DNA from: Poriferisodalis sp965231925
GTDB lineage: Bacteria; Actinomycetota; Acidimicrobiia; Acidimicrobiales; Poriferisodalaceae
Length of the DNA: 64,000 bases
Reading direction: 5' to 3'
Assembly (NCBI GenBank): GCA_965231925.1
Contig: OZ246894.1
Coordinates: 3,658,001-3,722,000, forward strand
How positions within the stretch are numbered: the first letter of the stretch is position 1; each line of letters starts with the position of its first letter. The notes beneath the pieces were generated by a model. It was not told where the DNA came from. It made no database searches and saw only the letters and a program-made list of their open reading frames with translations. Positions 16,237 to 25,258 of the stretch are shown here, piece by piece. Both the position numbers and the translations under genes were made by a program.

Positions 16237-17652
16237 TCAACGGGTGCAGCGGGTGTCGACGAGGTCGCGGAGGGTGGCGAGATCGTTGGGCAGCGCGGTG
16301 AGGTGTTCAGGGCGGTCTGCGAGTGCTGCGAGCGCTGGCGGCAGCTCGGGTTGGCGGCCGGTGGCTTCGAGCACGGCGTCGCCGAACTTCGCGGGATGGG
16401 CGGTTGACATCACGGCCATGGGAGTGCTCCGGCCGCCGGTGGGGGCAACGCTGCGAGCAACCGTGAGGGCGACCGCAGTATGAGGGTCGATGAGCCTGTC
16501 GTCGGATTCGTTCACTGCGGCGATGGTGGCAGCTACCTCGGCCTCGCTGGCAGCGCCGGCATCGAAGCAAGCGCGCAGGCCGGCCTGCACATCGGGAGCC
16601 AGTGTCAGGGACTTCTCGGTCCGGAATTGGGCCATGTCGGCGGCGAGCGCGGCACCCCGACGACCGCCCAATTCGAAGAGCAGGCGCTCGAAATTGCTCG
16701 ACACCTGGATGTCCATGGCGGGGCTGGTTGAAGGTCGTACCTCGCTGATGGACATCTCGCCGCTGCGGTGGGTGCGGGTCAGAATGTCGTTGTGGTTGGT
16801 GGCGACCACCAGCCGCTCGATCGGCACACCCATGCGGCGAGCGACGTCGCCGGCGAGCACATTGCCGAAGTTGCCGGTGGGGACGCAGAACGACACGGCC
16901 CGATCGGCAGCGCCCAGCCTGACTGCGGTCGTGACGTAGTAGACGGTCTGGGCTGCCACCCGGGCCCAGTTGATGCTGTTCACTGCGCCCAGTCGCATCC
17001 GCTCACGAAACGGCCGATCGGCGAACAGCGCCTTCACCAAGTCCTGGCAGTCGTCGAAGGTTCCGTCGATGGCGACGTTGTGGATGTTCGAGCTGTCCAC
17101 TGTGGTCATCTGGCGACGCTGGATCTCGGTGACCCTGCCAGCCGGGTGCAGCATCACCAGATCGATGCCCGCTCGGTCACGACACGCCTCAATGGCGGCA
17201 GATCCGGTGTCTCCCGAGGTGGCTCCCACGACCGTCATGAAGCTGCCGCGCCTGGCCAACTCGTGCTCGAACAGCCTTCCAAGCAGCTGCAGGGCCACGT
17301 CCTTGAACGACAGCGTCGGTCCCCAAAACAGCTCCACCAGGTGCTCGCCGGCATCCAGCCCGCTGAGGGGAACGACGTCGGTGTGGGTGAACGTGGAGTA
17401 AGCGTCCTGCGCCATCAGCGCCAGTTCGTCGGGACTCAGCGACGGTGCCACGAACGGGGCCAACACCCGTGTCGCCACTTCGTGATACTCAAGCTCGGCA
17501 AAGTCCCTCAGATCGCTCGCGCTGATCGTCGGCAGCCCGTCCGGCACATACAGACCGCCGTCCGCGGCCAAGCCTTCGAGCAGCACGTCACCGAAGTCCA
17601 GGATCGGGGCGTCGCCCCGGGTGCTCACGTAGCGCACGGCGCCCTCGGCCAA
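16237..17652 (-). CDS. thrC: Threonine synthase
   Basis: PLP enzyme turning O-phosphohomoserine into threonine, the last step of the pathway. 471 residues, the longer form with an N-terminal extension (YVSTRGDAPILDFGDVLLEGLAADGGLY). The PLP lysine lies in GPTLSFKDVALQLLG (about 112-126) and the cofactor phosphate loop is GATSGDTGSAA. It starts with a TTG at 17652, nine bases after the hom stop; a GTG a few codons on is an alternative. It forms an operon with hom. thrB, normally next to it, is not in the window. Confidence 0.95.
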   Translation of the reverse strand: MAEGAVRYVSTRGDAPILDFGDVLLEGLAADGGLYVPDGLPTISASDLRDFAELEYHEVATRVLAPFVAPSLSPDELALMAQDAYSTFTHTDVVPLSGLDAGEHLVELFWGPTLSFKDVALQLLGRLFEHELARRGSFMTVVGATSGDTGSAAIEACRDRAGIDLVMLHPAGRVTEIQRRQMTTVDSSNIHNVAIDGTFDDCQDLVKALFADRPFRERMRLGAVNSINWARVAAQTVYYVTTAVRLGAADRAVSFCVPTGNFGNVLAGDVARRMGVPIERLVVATNHNDILTRTHRSGEMSISEVRPSTSPAMDIQVSSNFERLLFELGGRRGAALAADMAQFRTEKSLTLAPDVQAGLRACFDAGAASEAEVAATIAAVNESDDRLIDPHTAVALTVARSVAPTGGRSTPMAVMSTAHPAKFGDAVLEATGRQPELPPALAALADRPEHLTALPNDLATLRDLVDTRCTR

Positions 17653-17661
17653 TCCCGGCCG

Positions 17662-19005
17662 CTACTCGCCGATCACACGGATCGCGTTGCCGATGCGCCG
17701 CACGGCGTCGAGCTCCCGCACATCGCGCAGCGTGGACGCCACATCGGCCTCGCGAGCTCGGTGCGTGATGAATTCCAGGTGAGCGATGTCGTCGGCCGCC
17801 CCGGCCCGGGTGGTCTGCTCGACCGAGCGGATCGACACCCCGTGCTCGCCGAAGACGCCGGCCACCGCGGCCAGCACTCCCGGCTTGTCGGTGACGTCGA
17901 ACTGCAGGTGGTACGCCGTGTACGTCTCGTCGATGGGCCGCAGGCGCGCCGCGCTCAGCGGGCCGAAGCCGTCGCAAACTCCCCGGCGCAGATTCTGCGA
18001 CACCGTGATGAGATCGCCCAGCATCGCGCTGGCGGTCGGGAATCCGCCTGCGCCGCGCCCGTACATCATCAGGTCGTCAACAGCCTCTCCCTCGAGGAAC
18101 ACCGCATTGAAGGCGTCGCGCACTGAGGCCAGCGGGTGGTCGTTCGGCACCATCGCCGGGTGCACCCGTACGGCAATCTCGCCGTTCTGGCGTTCAGCCA
18201 CCGCCAGCAGCTTGATCACGTGGTCCATCCGGGCAGCCGCCGCGATGTCGCCCGTGCCGATACTGCTGATGCCCTCTTGGTGGACGTCGCCGGCCACCAC
18301 CTTGGCCCCGAAGGCGGTCATCGCCAAGATCGCCGCCTTAGCGCCCGCATCGAACCCTTCGACATCGGCGGTCGGATCGGCCTCGGCGTAGCCCAGGCGC
18401 TGCGCCTCGCCGAGAACGTCGGCGTAGTCGGCCCCGTCCTCGGTCATGCGGGTGAGGATGTAATTCGTGGTTCCGTTCACGATCCCCATCACGCGCGTGA
18501 TGCGTTCGCCGATGAGGGAGTTGCGCAGCACGCCGATGAGGGGGATCCCACCCGCGACTGCCGCTTCGAACGCCAAGTCCACGCCGTTGGCGGCAGCCGA
18601 GGCGAACAGCTCCTCGCCGACGTTGGCGATGAGCTCCTTGTTGGCCGTGACGACGGGCTTGCCCGCCCCGAGCGCTGCGGCGACGAGGTGACGGGCTGGC
18701 TCGATGCCGCCCATCGCTTCGACCACGACATCCACATCGTCGGCCACCACCAGCGACTCGCTGTCGCGGGTCAGTACGCCCGACGCCAGTTCCACCGTTC
18801 GCTCAGCACTGAGATTGCGGACTGCGACCCGGCTGACTTCGAAGTCCAACCCGGTTCGGTTTGCCAGATGCGCTGCGTCGCGCCGCAGGATCGCTACGAG
18901 CGCGGCACCGACGTTTCCACAGCCCAGGATGCCGACGCGCAGTGGGCGCGGCTCGCCCGCATGAGCGGCAGAGGCGGGCGCGGGCTCAGCAGCAGCGTCG
19001 GGCAC
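17662..19005 (-). CDS. hom: Homoserine dehydrogenase with ACT domain
   Basis: Reduces aspartate semialdehyde to homoserine on the way to threonine and methionine. About 447 residues from the GTG at 19005; the exact start is uncertain because the frame is open upstream. Domains: NAD(P)-binding GILGCGNVGAALV near the N-terminus, VVTANKELIANVG, the catalytic region GIVNGTTNYILT and GYAEADPTADVEG, and a C-terminal ACT regulatory domain (FDVTDKPGVLAAVAGVFGEHG, given in parts: DKPGVLAAVAGVF). The ACT domain suggests threonine feedback inhibition. It is followed by thrC with nine bases between. Confidence 0.95.
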   Translation of the reverse strand: MPDAAAEPAPASAAHAGEPRPLRVGILGCGNVGAALVAILRRDAAHLANRTGLDFEVSRVAVRNLSAERTVELASGVLTRDSESLVVADDVDVVVEAMGGIEPARHLVAAALGAGKPVVTANKELIANVGEELFASAAANGVDLAFEAAVAGGIPLIGVLRNSLIGERITRVMGIVNGTTNYILTRMTEDGADYADVLGEAQRLGYAEADPTADVEGFDAGAKAAILAMTAFGAKVVAGDVHQEGISSIGTGDIAAAARMDHVIKLLAVAERQNGEIAVRVHPAMVPNDHPLASVRDAFNAVFLEGEAVDDLMMYGRGAGGFPTASAMLGDLITVSQNLRRGVCDGFGPLSAARLRPIDETYTAYHLQFDVTDKPGVLAAVAGVFGEHGVSIRSVEQTTRAGAADDIAHLEFITHRAREADVASTLRDVRELDAVRRIGNAIRVIGE

Positions 19006-19159
19006 GGCCGAAACGGTACCGCCAGCGCACCTGCGCTCCCGCACGGATTTCAGCCGACTCCCCCGAGGCCCGCGCGGACCTGAACCGCTTGATCGTTGAC
19101 CTCGGCCGCCCGCAGCCAGCAGATTTCGATGCGAAGTGATGCAGCGCCTGTCCGATTGA

Positions 19160-19181
19160 TGTAGATAATTTGTAGATAATT
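19160..19181 (+). promoter_or_regulatory. Tandem 11-bp repeats before toxin-antitoxin genes
   Basis: Two head-to-tail copies of TGTAGATAATT (19160-19170 and 19171-19181), AT-rich in an otherwise GC-rich region, 29 bases upstream of the antitoxin start. One helical turn between copies fits two antitoxin dimers binding side by side. The TAGATAAT portion also resembles a -10 element, so binding would block the promoter. This is an inferred autoregulatory operator. Confidence 0.5.
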
Positions 19182-19209
19182 TCGCGGACAAGCACGGTAG
19201 CCTTGACCT

Positions 19210-19446
19210 ATGGACACCACCACCATTCGCGTCGATCGGGACACACATGCCCGACTGGTCGAGATGAGCCGCTCGAGTGGTGACAGCCTCACCGATACTG
19301 TCCGGCACGCCGCCGACGCCCTGCGTCGACTGAGATTCGGGCTGCGAGCGCAAGCGCAGTATGCCGAATTGCGCGACGACCCAGAAGCGTGGGCCGGCTA
19401 CCTGGCAGAGGCCGAATCGACCCATGTGAGCGATGGCGTCGATTGA
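19210..19446 (+). CDS. Antitoxin, ribbon-helix-helix type
   Basis: 78 residues. The N-terminus MDTTTIRVDRDTHARLVEMS has the beta-strand then helix pattern of a ribbon-helix-helix DNA-binding antitoxin, followed by a Leu/Arg-rich helix and an acidic C-terminus (DDPEAWAGYLAEAEST) suited to binding the toxin. It overlaps the toxin gene by 14 bases. It probably represses its own operon through the tandem repeats at 19160-19181. Family assignment rests on pattern and partner. Confidence 0.82.
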   Translation: MDTTTIRVDRDTHARLVEMSRSSGDSLTDTVRHAADALRRLRFGLRAQAQYAELRDDPEAWAGYLAEAESTHVSDGVD

Positions 19447-19774
19447 CGAGATCTGGCTTGCCGACTTCGGCGAGCCGTATCCGAACGAACCAGCCTCGAT
19501 GCGGCCCGCGCTCGTGTTGGGTCCGCCAGACATTTTCGGTTCCGACTTCCCGATCGCGATCGTGGCGCCGCTCACAACAACCCGTCGGGGGCTGGACCTC
19601 CACGTCGAGATCCCCGCGAACGCACGCACGGGCCTGCACGAGACGAGCTATGTGCAATGCGAACTGCTGCGGTCCGTCAATGCCAATCGCTTGGTTCGTC
19701 GCGTCGGCACCATTGACGTCGACATCAGCTGGCACGTCAGCGAGATCGTCAGAACGCTGCTGAACCACCCCTGA
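19433..19774 (+). CDS. MazF/PemK-family toxin
   Basis: 113-residue endoribonuclease-type toxin. The start MASIDEIWLADFGEPYPNE matches the MazF/PemK opening (IWLADFG...P), followed by RPALVLGPPDIF and IAIVAPLTTT, with a C-terminal TIDVDISWHVSEIV helix. It overlaps its antitoxin by 14 bases, the classic toxin-antitoxin layout. The pair sits in the gap between hom and the DUF2339 gene, where related genomes have lysA next to hom. Confidence 0.88.
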   Translation: MASIDEIWLADFGEPYPNEPASMRPALVLGPPDIFGSDFPIAIVAPLTTTRRGLDLHVEIPANARTGLHETSYVQCELLRSVNANRLVRRVGTIDVDISWHVSEIVRTLLNHP

Positions 19775-19843
19775 CGTGCGGTGGATGAACTACCGCTCGC
19801 CAGCGAAGCCTGAGCATGTCGAGTCGCTTGTTGGCCCACACGG

Positions 19844-22800
19844 TCACTCAACAGTCCCGCTCGAGGATCGGCTGTGTGTTCCCGGATCGTCTTCTGATCG
19901 GTCGGCCTTGGCCTGCGATGGCGGAACCGGGGCCAGATAGCCGACGATCAGCAGCAGGACCCCGACGCCGATGAACGAACCGGCTTTCGGCAGCGCGGCG
20001 AGGTTCGCTAGGTCGACCAAGAACAGCTTGACCACTACGACGCCCATCCATGACGCGCCAACGATCCAGATGCGCCGGTCGGACGCTCGCACACCGACGA
20101 CCATCGCCGCCAACGCTGTCGCGGCCCACAGGATCGACACCGCAACCTGCAACTCAGTGGAGTACACGAGTGATCTCAGCTCGAACGGCACACCCGCCCA
20201 GTGGTGGACTGTCCGAGCCGCGCTCATCGTGAGAGCTACGACGCTCGCCGCGCTGAGCACAGGAAGCCACGGTGTCGCTGCCAAGCGCAGCAGGCTCCCG
20301 ATGGCTGGGGTCAGGCTGTCCGAATCCGCGGACAGCTCCGCGACCATCTCCCGCTTCCACCTCAACAGCAAGATGACCGAGGCTGCGGCGAAGATGTCGA
20401 TCGGATTCAAGATCGGCAGAAACAGCAGCGGGTCGACGTCTCCGTGGTGGCTCACCACAGCAATGCCGACACCCGCGGCTGCCGCCCAAACAACCGGGGT
20501 GATGCCATACAGCAGGCAGCAACGCCATCCGTCGCCCACGAACCATGACGCAACCGGACGGACACGCAGGGAAACCTCCAGCCACAGCAGCACCGCCGCC
20601 GCAGCGCCGTAGAGCGGCCATTCTCCATCCGCGACATGCGCCAACTGGCCGTGCACCTCGGCGGCTAGGAACACGCTCGCCACGCAGTAGAGCCCGCCGT
20701 AGAGCCCGGTTGCCTTCAGCCGGGCGCCACCGGTACGCAAGAACGCCGCGTAGGCCACGAACATGAACGGCCAAGCTGTCCAGCCCCAATCAGCAGACGG
20801 GTAGTCCTTGCTGGCCAGGGCGACCACCAAGGCCACGCCGAGCGTGGGCAGCATCAGCACGCCGGCCCACTCCAACTCGTTCCACCTCAGCGCCCGACCA
20901 GCAGCCACCAACGCTGACAACGTGCCGACCACCAGCAGCGACAACCCCCACAGCCGGTAGTCATCGGTCACGACCCAGATCTGCGCCGCAGCGGCGTACA
21001 GCCACCAGCCGACGCCCCACAACAGCGACAGCCACATCAACGGGACGCGGAGCTCGCCGAGCGCCGAGGATGACCGGTAGACGATCAACGCGCTGGCGAC
21101 TCCGCAGATGGCCAGCAGAACGGCGACGCCGAAGTACGGGTTGAGCACCGTGGTCTCGTCTGCCCACAAGCTCAGGGTGGACGAGCGATCCGCACCTTCG
21201 GTGGCCAAGTAGTCCCCAACCGACCGAGCGGCATAAACCCCCGCGGCAGCGAACTGCAGCAGCGTGCCGAGCACAGCGCCAACGGCCATGCGACGCCGCG
21301 CAGCGAGCCACACCAACACCGCTCCTTCGACCGGCCACAGCGTCGACACGGCAAACGGCCCTGCCCGCAGCCACATCTCCGCTGATTCGGCGAACAGGAA
21401 CCAGCCCCCGCCAAGCACCAACGCCGAATACATGACTGCGTGCCAGCCATCATCACGAGCGCCAACGAACCGCGAGACTGACGCGGCGCTGGCGAACCCG
21501 CACACCGCCAGAAGAGCGGTGATGGCGAAGTATTGGTTGACGACTGGCAGCGAGTCCGCCCAGAACTCGAAAGAGCCCGGCGACAAGCTCTCAGCGTCGT
21601 CGATCATCTTGAGCGCCGCAGCGACAGCAGCGACGACCTGCATGGCGACACCGGCAACGGCGACCGGCATCGAATGGCGCTTCGACGCAATCCACATCAG
21701 CGCGGCACCCTGCACGGCCCACAGACCGACGGCGGGCAGCAGCCCCCATCGCAGCCACACGGCGGCGGTCTCGGCGAACAGGAACCAGCCGGCACCCCAC
21801 ACCAACGCCGCGATCTGCACCGATTGGCGCCACGGATCGAAGTGCGAAGAGCGGCGCAGCGATTCCGCGCTGGCAAGCCCGCAGGCAGCCAGCATGATGG
21901 CGCCCAGCGCATACACGTTGAGGACTGGCGCGGCCTCAGCCCAGAAACCGAAGACTGCGGGAGAGTCCCAATCCACGGAATCGGTAGTGATACGCACCCC
22001 GTACGCGACAGCTGCGATGGCCTGCAGGACGGCACCGCCCAGCAGCGCCAACCGCGAGCCCCAGCGTGAACCGGCCCACACGAGCACCGCTCCCTGCACC
22101 GCCCAGATGGCCGAAGTGGCCGATGCGCCCAGAAACAGCGGCACCGCTGTCGCGCTGAACACCACGGCGAGGGCCGCATAGGCAACTTCGAATTGCTTGG
22201 AGGTACTCCCCAGGCGGCGGGACAGCTGGTGGTAGCCGGCGTGCACAACGGCAAGCACCGCGCTGGCGAGGGCGACGCCGTAGCGCAAGTGGCCGACAAG
22301 CAGCGCCTGCATCGCCAAGCCTGCGAACGGAGTGCAGAACACCAACGGATTGATCCAGGCATCGGTGAAACCGACAGGCTCGTCGCGAGACGACGGCACC
22401 GGAGGCCACGCCAACGGCACAAGCGTGTACAGCAGCACGAAGAAGGCCACGAATGGCTGCAGCTGCACCCAGTCGCTGTGGTCCTCGCGAGCAAAGAGCC
22501 ACAACCCGGCCACTACGAACGTGAAGCCATAACCCGACAGCACCAGGGTTGGCCAGGACTTCAGCCTGCTCACGGCGACCACAGCGACGCCTAGCACCGC
22601 ATAGAAGCCGAACACCGCGAAGTGGTCTTGGGGCCACGCAAACGCCAGCAGCGGCGCAGAGAAACCGCCGATGAGCCCCAGCATCGCCAGCGTCAGCGAG
22701 CTCTGGATCATGGCCAGCGCACCGGCCGCAACCGTGATCGCCACGACCGCAACGAGGGCCGCCAGCGGCGCCAGCAGTTCGTACGCGGCGTAGGAGGCGA

Positions 22801-23791
22801 GGGTCACCAAGTACAGCACGGCGATCCCGCCGCCCTGCATGCTGAGGCCGTAGATCGGACGTCTCGTGCGTTGATGCCAGCCGACCCCCAGCAAGGCGAG
22901 CCCGAACGCCGTCGCAGCTGCGAGTCGCATCTCGATCGTGAAGTCCACCCAGCCGCGGACCGCTGCGGCCCGCAGGAGGAAGCCCAGCCCGATGAGCGAG
23001 ACGATGATCCCGATCTTCACGGGCGAGTTGCCGGTCAGCAGCCACGTGCGCGCACGGGCAACGGCAGTCGCCGCCAAGGTGGGCCCGGGCGGTTTCGCCG
23101 GTCGACGAGGCAGCGGCGGGCGTCGGGCCGCAGGCACCGCCGGTCGAGGCGTGGGCGCTGGCCTCCGAACAGGGCTGGTCGCAGACGCCGGCGCGGGTGC
23201 GGGGCGCGATGCGGGCGTCGGACGCGGTGCCGGTGCCGGGCGGGGTGCACGCATCGGTTCGGCTGGTGCCGGATCCGTCTCGGGCAATTCGGGAACTGGT
23301 TCCGAAACAAGATCAACGTCCGATTCGGGTGCGCTCTGCGGTGCTGGCTCGGGCTCTGGCACTGGCTCGCGCTCAGATGCCAGCGCAGCGTCTGGCTCAG
23401 GTTCGGGCTCTGGCTCGCGCTCAGATGCCGGCGCAGCGTCTGGCTCGGTCTCGCTCTCGGCTTCGGGTGGACGGTCGGGGATTCGATGAGGCGCGGCCGG
23501 GGCCTGTTGCCTCGCTGGAGACGGTGGTACGGGTCTCGCAGCCGTTGCGGGCTCGTCATCTTCCTTTCGGGGTACTGCCGAGCGACGCAAGTTGTCGACA
23601 GTCCGCTCAAGCGCGTCCAGACGAGAACGCATCTCACGAGACCTGATATCGCGGCCGATCAAGTAGCCGATTGCGGCGCCAACCGGAATACCGGCAGGAC
23701 CAGCGGCAAGACCGATCAGTGCGCCGAAGAATGCGAAGACAGCGGGAACGATGGCGTGGTCCTTAACGGGCCTGACGAATGAATGGCCCAC
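19844..23791 (-). CDS. DUF2339 giant multi-pass membrane protein
   Basis: 1315 residues. One hydrophobic glycine-rich segment opens the protein (VPAVFAFFGALIGLAAG), then a short coiled coil (RSRLDALERTVDNLRR), then a long Pro/Glu/Ala-rich linker with repeated SEREPEPEPEP-like units (about 75-245). From about residue 255 on, more than 25 transmembrane helices follow, with recurring LWAVQGAVLVW-type repeats (several of IWAVQGAVLVWAGSRW form). This is the DUF2339 predicted membrane family; function unknown, possibly envelope-related. It interrupts the lysA-hom neighbourhood. The start is the first ATG; a GTG nine codons on is possible. Confidence 0.88.
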   Translation of the reverse strand: MGHSFVRPVKDHAIVPAVFAFFGALIGLAAGPAGIPVGAAIGYLIGRDIRSREMRSRLDALERTVDNLRRSAVPRKEDDEPATAARPVPPSPARQQAPAAPHRIPDRPPEAESETEPDAAPASEREPEPEPEPDAALASEREPVPEPEPAPQSAPESDVDLVSEPVPELPETDPAPAEPMRAPRPAPAPRPTPASRPAPAPASATSPVRRPAPTPRPAVPAARRPPLPRRPAKPPGPTLAATAVARARTWLLTGNSPVKIGIIVSLIGLGFLLRAAAVRGWVDFTIEMRLAAATAFGLALLGVGWHQRTRRPIYGLSMQGGGIAVLYLVTLASYAAYELLAPLAALVAVVAITVAAGALAMIQSSLTLAMLGLIGGFSAPLLAFAWPQDHFAVFGFYAVLGVAVVAVSRLKSWPTLVLSGYGFTFVVAGLWLFAREDHSDWVQLQPFVAFFVLLYTLVPLAWPPVPSSRDEPVGFTDAWINPLVFCTPFAGLAMQALLVGHLRYGVALASAVLAVVHAGYHQLSRRLGSTSKQFEVAYAALAVVFSATAVPLFLGASATSAIWAVQGAVLVWAGSRWGSRLALLGGAVLQAIAAVAYGVRITTDSVDWDSPAVFGFWAEAAPVLNVYALGAIMLAACGLASAESLRRSSHFDPWRQSVQIAALVWGAGWFLFAETAAVWLRWGLLPAVGLWAVQGAALMWIASKRHSMPVAVAGVAMQVVAAVAAALKMIDDAESLSPGSFEFWADSLPVVNQYFAITALLAVCGFASAASVSRFVGARDDGWHAVMYSALVLGGGWFLFAESAEMWLRAGPFAVSTLWPVEGAVLVWLAARRRMAVGAVLGTLLQFAAAGVYAARSVGDYLATEGADRSSTLSLWADETTVLNPYFGVAVLLAICGVASALIVYRSSSALGELRVPLMWLSLLWGVGWWLYAAAAQIWVVTDDYRLWGLSLLVVGTLSALVAAGRALRWNELEWAGVLMLPTLGVALVVALASKDYPSADWGWTAWPFMFVAYAAFLRTGGARLKATGLYGGLYCVASVFLAAEVHGQLAHVADGEWPLYGAAAAVLLWLEVSLRVRPVASWFVGDGWRCCLLYGITPVVWAAAAGVGIAVVSHHGDVDPLLFLPILNPIDIFAAASVILLLRWKREMVAELSADSDSLTPAIGSLLRLAATPWLPVLSAASVVALTMSAARTVHHWAGVPFELRSLVYSTELQVAVSILWAATALAAMVVGVRASDRRIWIVGASWMGVVVVKLFLVDLANLAALPKAGSFIGVGVLLLIVGYLAPVPPSQAKADRSEDDPGTHSRSSSGTVE

Positions 23792-23848
23792 ATGGCCGGA
23801 TATACGAGACCGTACTCCGCAGCAGCATCACACCCGCCGGGTCGGCGC

Positions 23849-25237
23849 CTAGAGAACGTCGAGTGCGAGCATGTCGTCGACAGTCTCGCGGCGGATCACG
23901 AGGCGAGCTTCGCCATCGGCGGCGAACACGACAGCCGGGCGGCCAATACGGTTGTAGGGCGCCCCCATCGAGTAGCCGTAAGCCCCCGTCACCGGCGTCG
24001 CAACCATGTCGCCCGCTGCCAAACCCGTCGGCATGGGGGCAGAACGCACGATCACGTCACCCGACTCACAGTGCTTGCCCACGAGCCGCACGCGCTCAGG
24101 TCGGGGCTCGGTGACCCGGCCAGGCATGAACGCCGTGTAGTCGCTGCCATAGAGCATCGGACGAGGGTTGTCGCCATAGCCGCCGTCCACAGCCGCGTAG
24201 GTGCGGACCCCCGGCACTTCCTTGACGGCTCCGACCGTGTAGAGCGTCACTGCGGCTGCGGCAGCAATGGCCCGCCCCGGCTCGGCGACGAGCCGCGCGT
24301 CGAGGCCATGTCGTCGGCTGAGCCCAGCCCACCTGCTTGACAGCGCAGCTCCCCATTCGGCGATTGTGGGCGCCTGTTCGGATTCCACATACGCCACGCC
24401 GAGGCCGCCGCCGATCGACAACTCCTCCAGACGGCCGGCCGCGTTCGACGAGCTGCCGAACAGCGGAGCCGCAAATTCGGCAACGACGTCCAGCGCCTTG
24501 GCCAGGCTCTCCACGCGGAATACCTGACTGCCGATGTGACAGTGGATGCCCACCAGCTCGACCGACGACATCGCCGCGGCTCGCTCAGCGGCGGCTGCCG
24601 CGACGCCTTGGCCGATGCCGAAGCCGAACTTGGAGTCGGCCTGACCTGTCGAGATGTACTCGTGCGTCTCCGCGCGCACGCCCGGCGTGACCCGCAGCAG
24701 CACCCTCGGCACGATGCCGTCAGCACGGTGCAACTCGTCGAGACGGTCCAGTTCGCCGAAGGAATCGACCACGATGCGCCCCACTCCGGCAGTTCGAGCA
24801 ATCGCGAGCTCCGCCATGGACTTGTTGTTGCCGTGAAGCACGATTCGTCTCGCCACGTTTGCGGACGCGTCGTCTTCGAACGCCCGCAGCACCGTCGCCA
24901 GCTCGCCACCGCTCGCTACATCGATGTCCATGCCCTCCGAGAGCGCCAGACGGGCCATGGCGGCGCACAGGAAGGCCTTGGCGGCGTAGGCGGCGCCCCC
25001 ATCGAAGGCCCCGACGGCCTCACGGCAGCGGGCGCGCAGGTGCGCCTCGTCGTACACGAACAGGGGCGTGCCGAATTCTGCAGCCAGATCGACCAGGTCG
25101 CAGCCGCCGATTCGCAGATGGCCGTGATCGGAAACCTCAGCGCTGTCGGGCAGCAGCCGGAACGGGATCGGGTCGCTGGGATCGTCTATGGGCTGGTTGG
25201 AGTCAGCGGCTCCAGAGCTGCGGGGTTCAGGAGTCAT
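23849..25237 (-). CDS. lysA: Diaminopimelate decarboxylase
   Basis: PLP enzyme of fold III that decarboxylates meso-DAP to lysine, the last lysine step. 462 residues. The PLP lysine lies in AAYAAKAFLC (about 82-91), HCHIGSQVF and GGGLGVAY bind cofactor, and the catalytic CESGD is near residue 395. It starts 21 bases after the argS stop, so the two form an operon, as in mycobacteria. Confidence 0.96.
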   Translation of the reverse strand: MTPEPRSSGAADSNQPIDDPSDPIPFRLLPDSAEVSDHGHLRIGGCDLVDLAAEFGTPLFVYDEAHLRARCREAVGAFDGGAAYAAKAFLCAAMARLALSEGMDIDVASGGELATVLRAFEDDASANVARRIVLHGNNKSMAELAIARTAGVGRIVVDSFGELDRLDELHRADGIVPRVLLRVTPGVRAETHEYISTGQADSKFGFGIGQGVAAAAAERAAAMSSVELVGIHCHIGSQVFRVESLAKALDVVAEFAAPLFGSSSNAAGRLEELSIGGGLGVAYVESEQAPTIAEWGAALSSRWAGLSRRHGLDARLVAEPGRAIAAAAAVTLYTVGAVKEVPGVRTYAAVDGGYGDNPRPMLYGSDYTAFMPGRVTEPRPERVRLVGKHCESGDVIVRSAPMPTGLAAGDMVATPVTGAYGYSMGAPYNRIGRPAVVFAADGEARLVIRRETVDDMLALDVL

Positions 25238-25258
25238 GGCCAGACCGTCGATGCCTGC

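Noticed and set aside
22622..23782. Gly/Arg-rich plus-strand frame opposite the DUF2339 gene
   Set aside because: It mirrors the Pro/Glu-rich linker of the opposite gene and has no recognisable domain.
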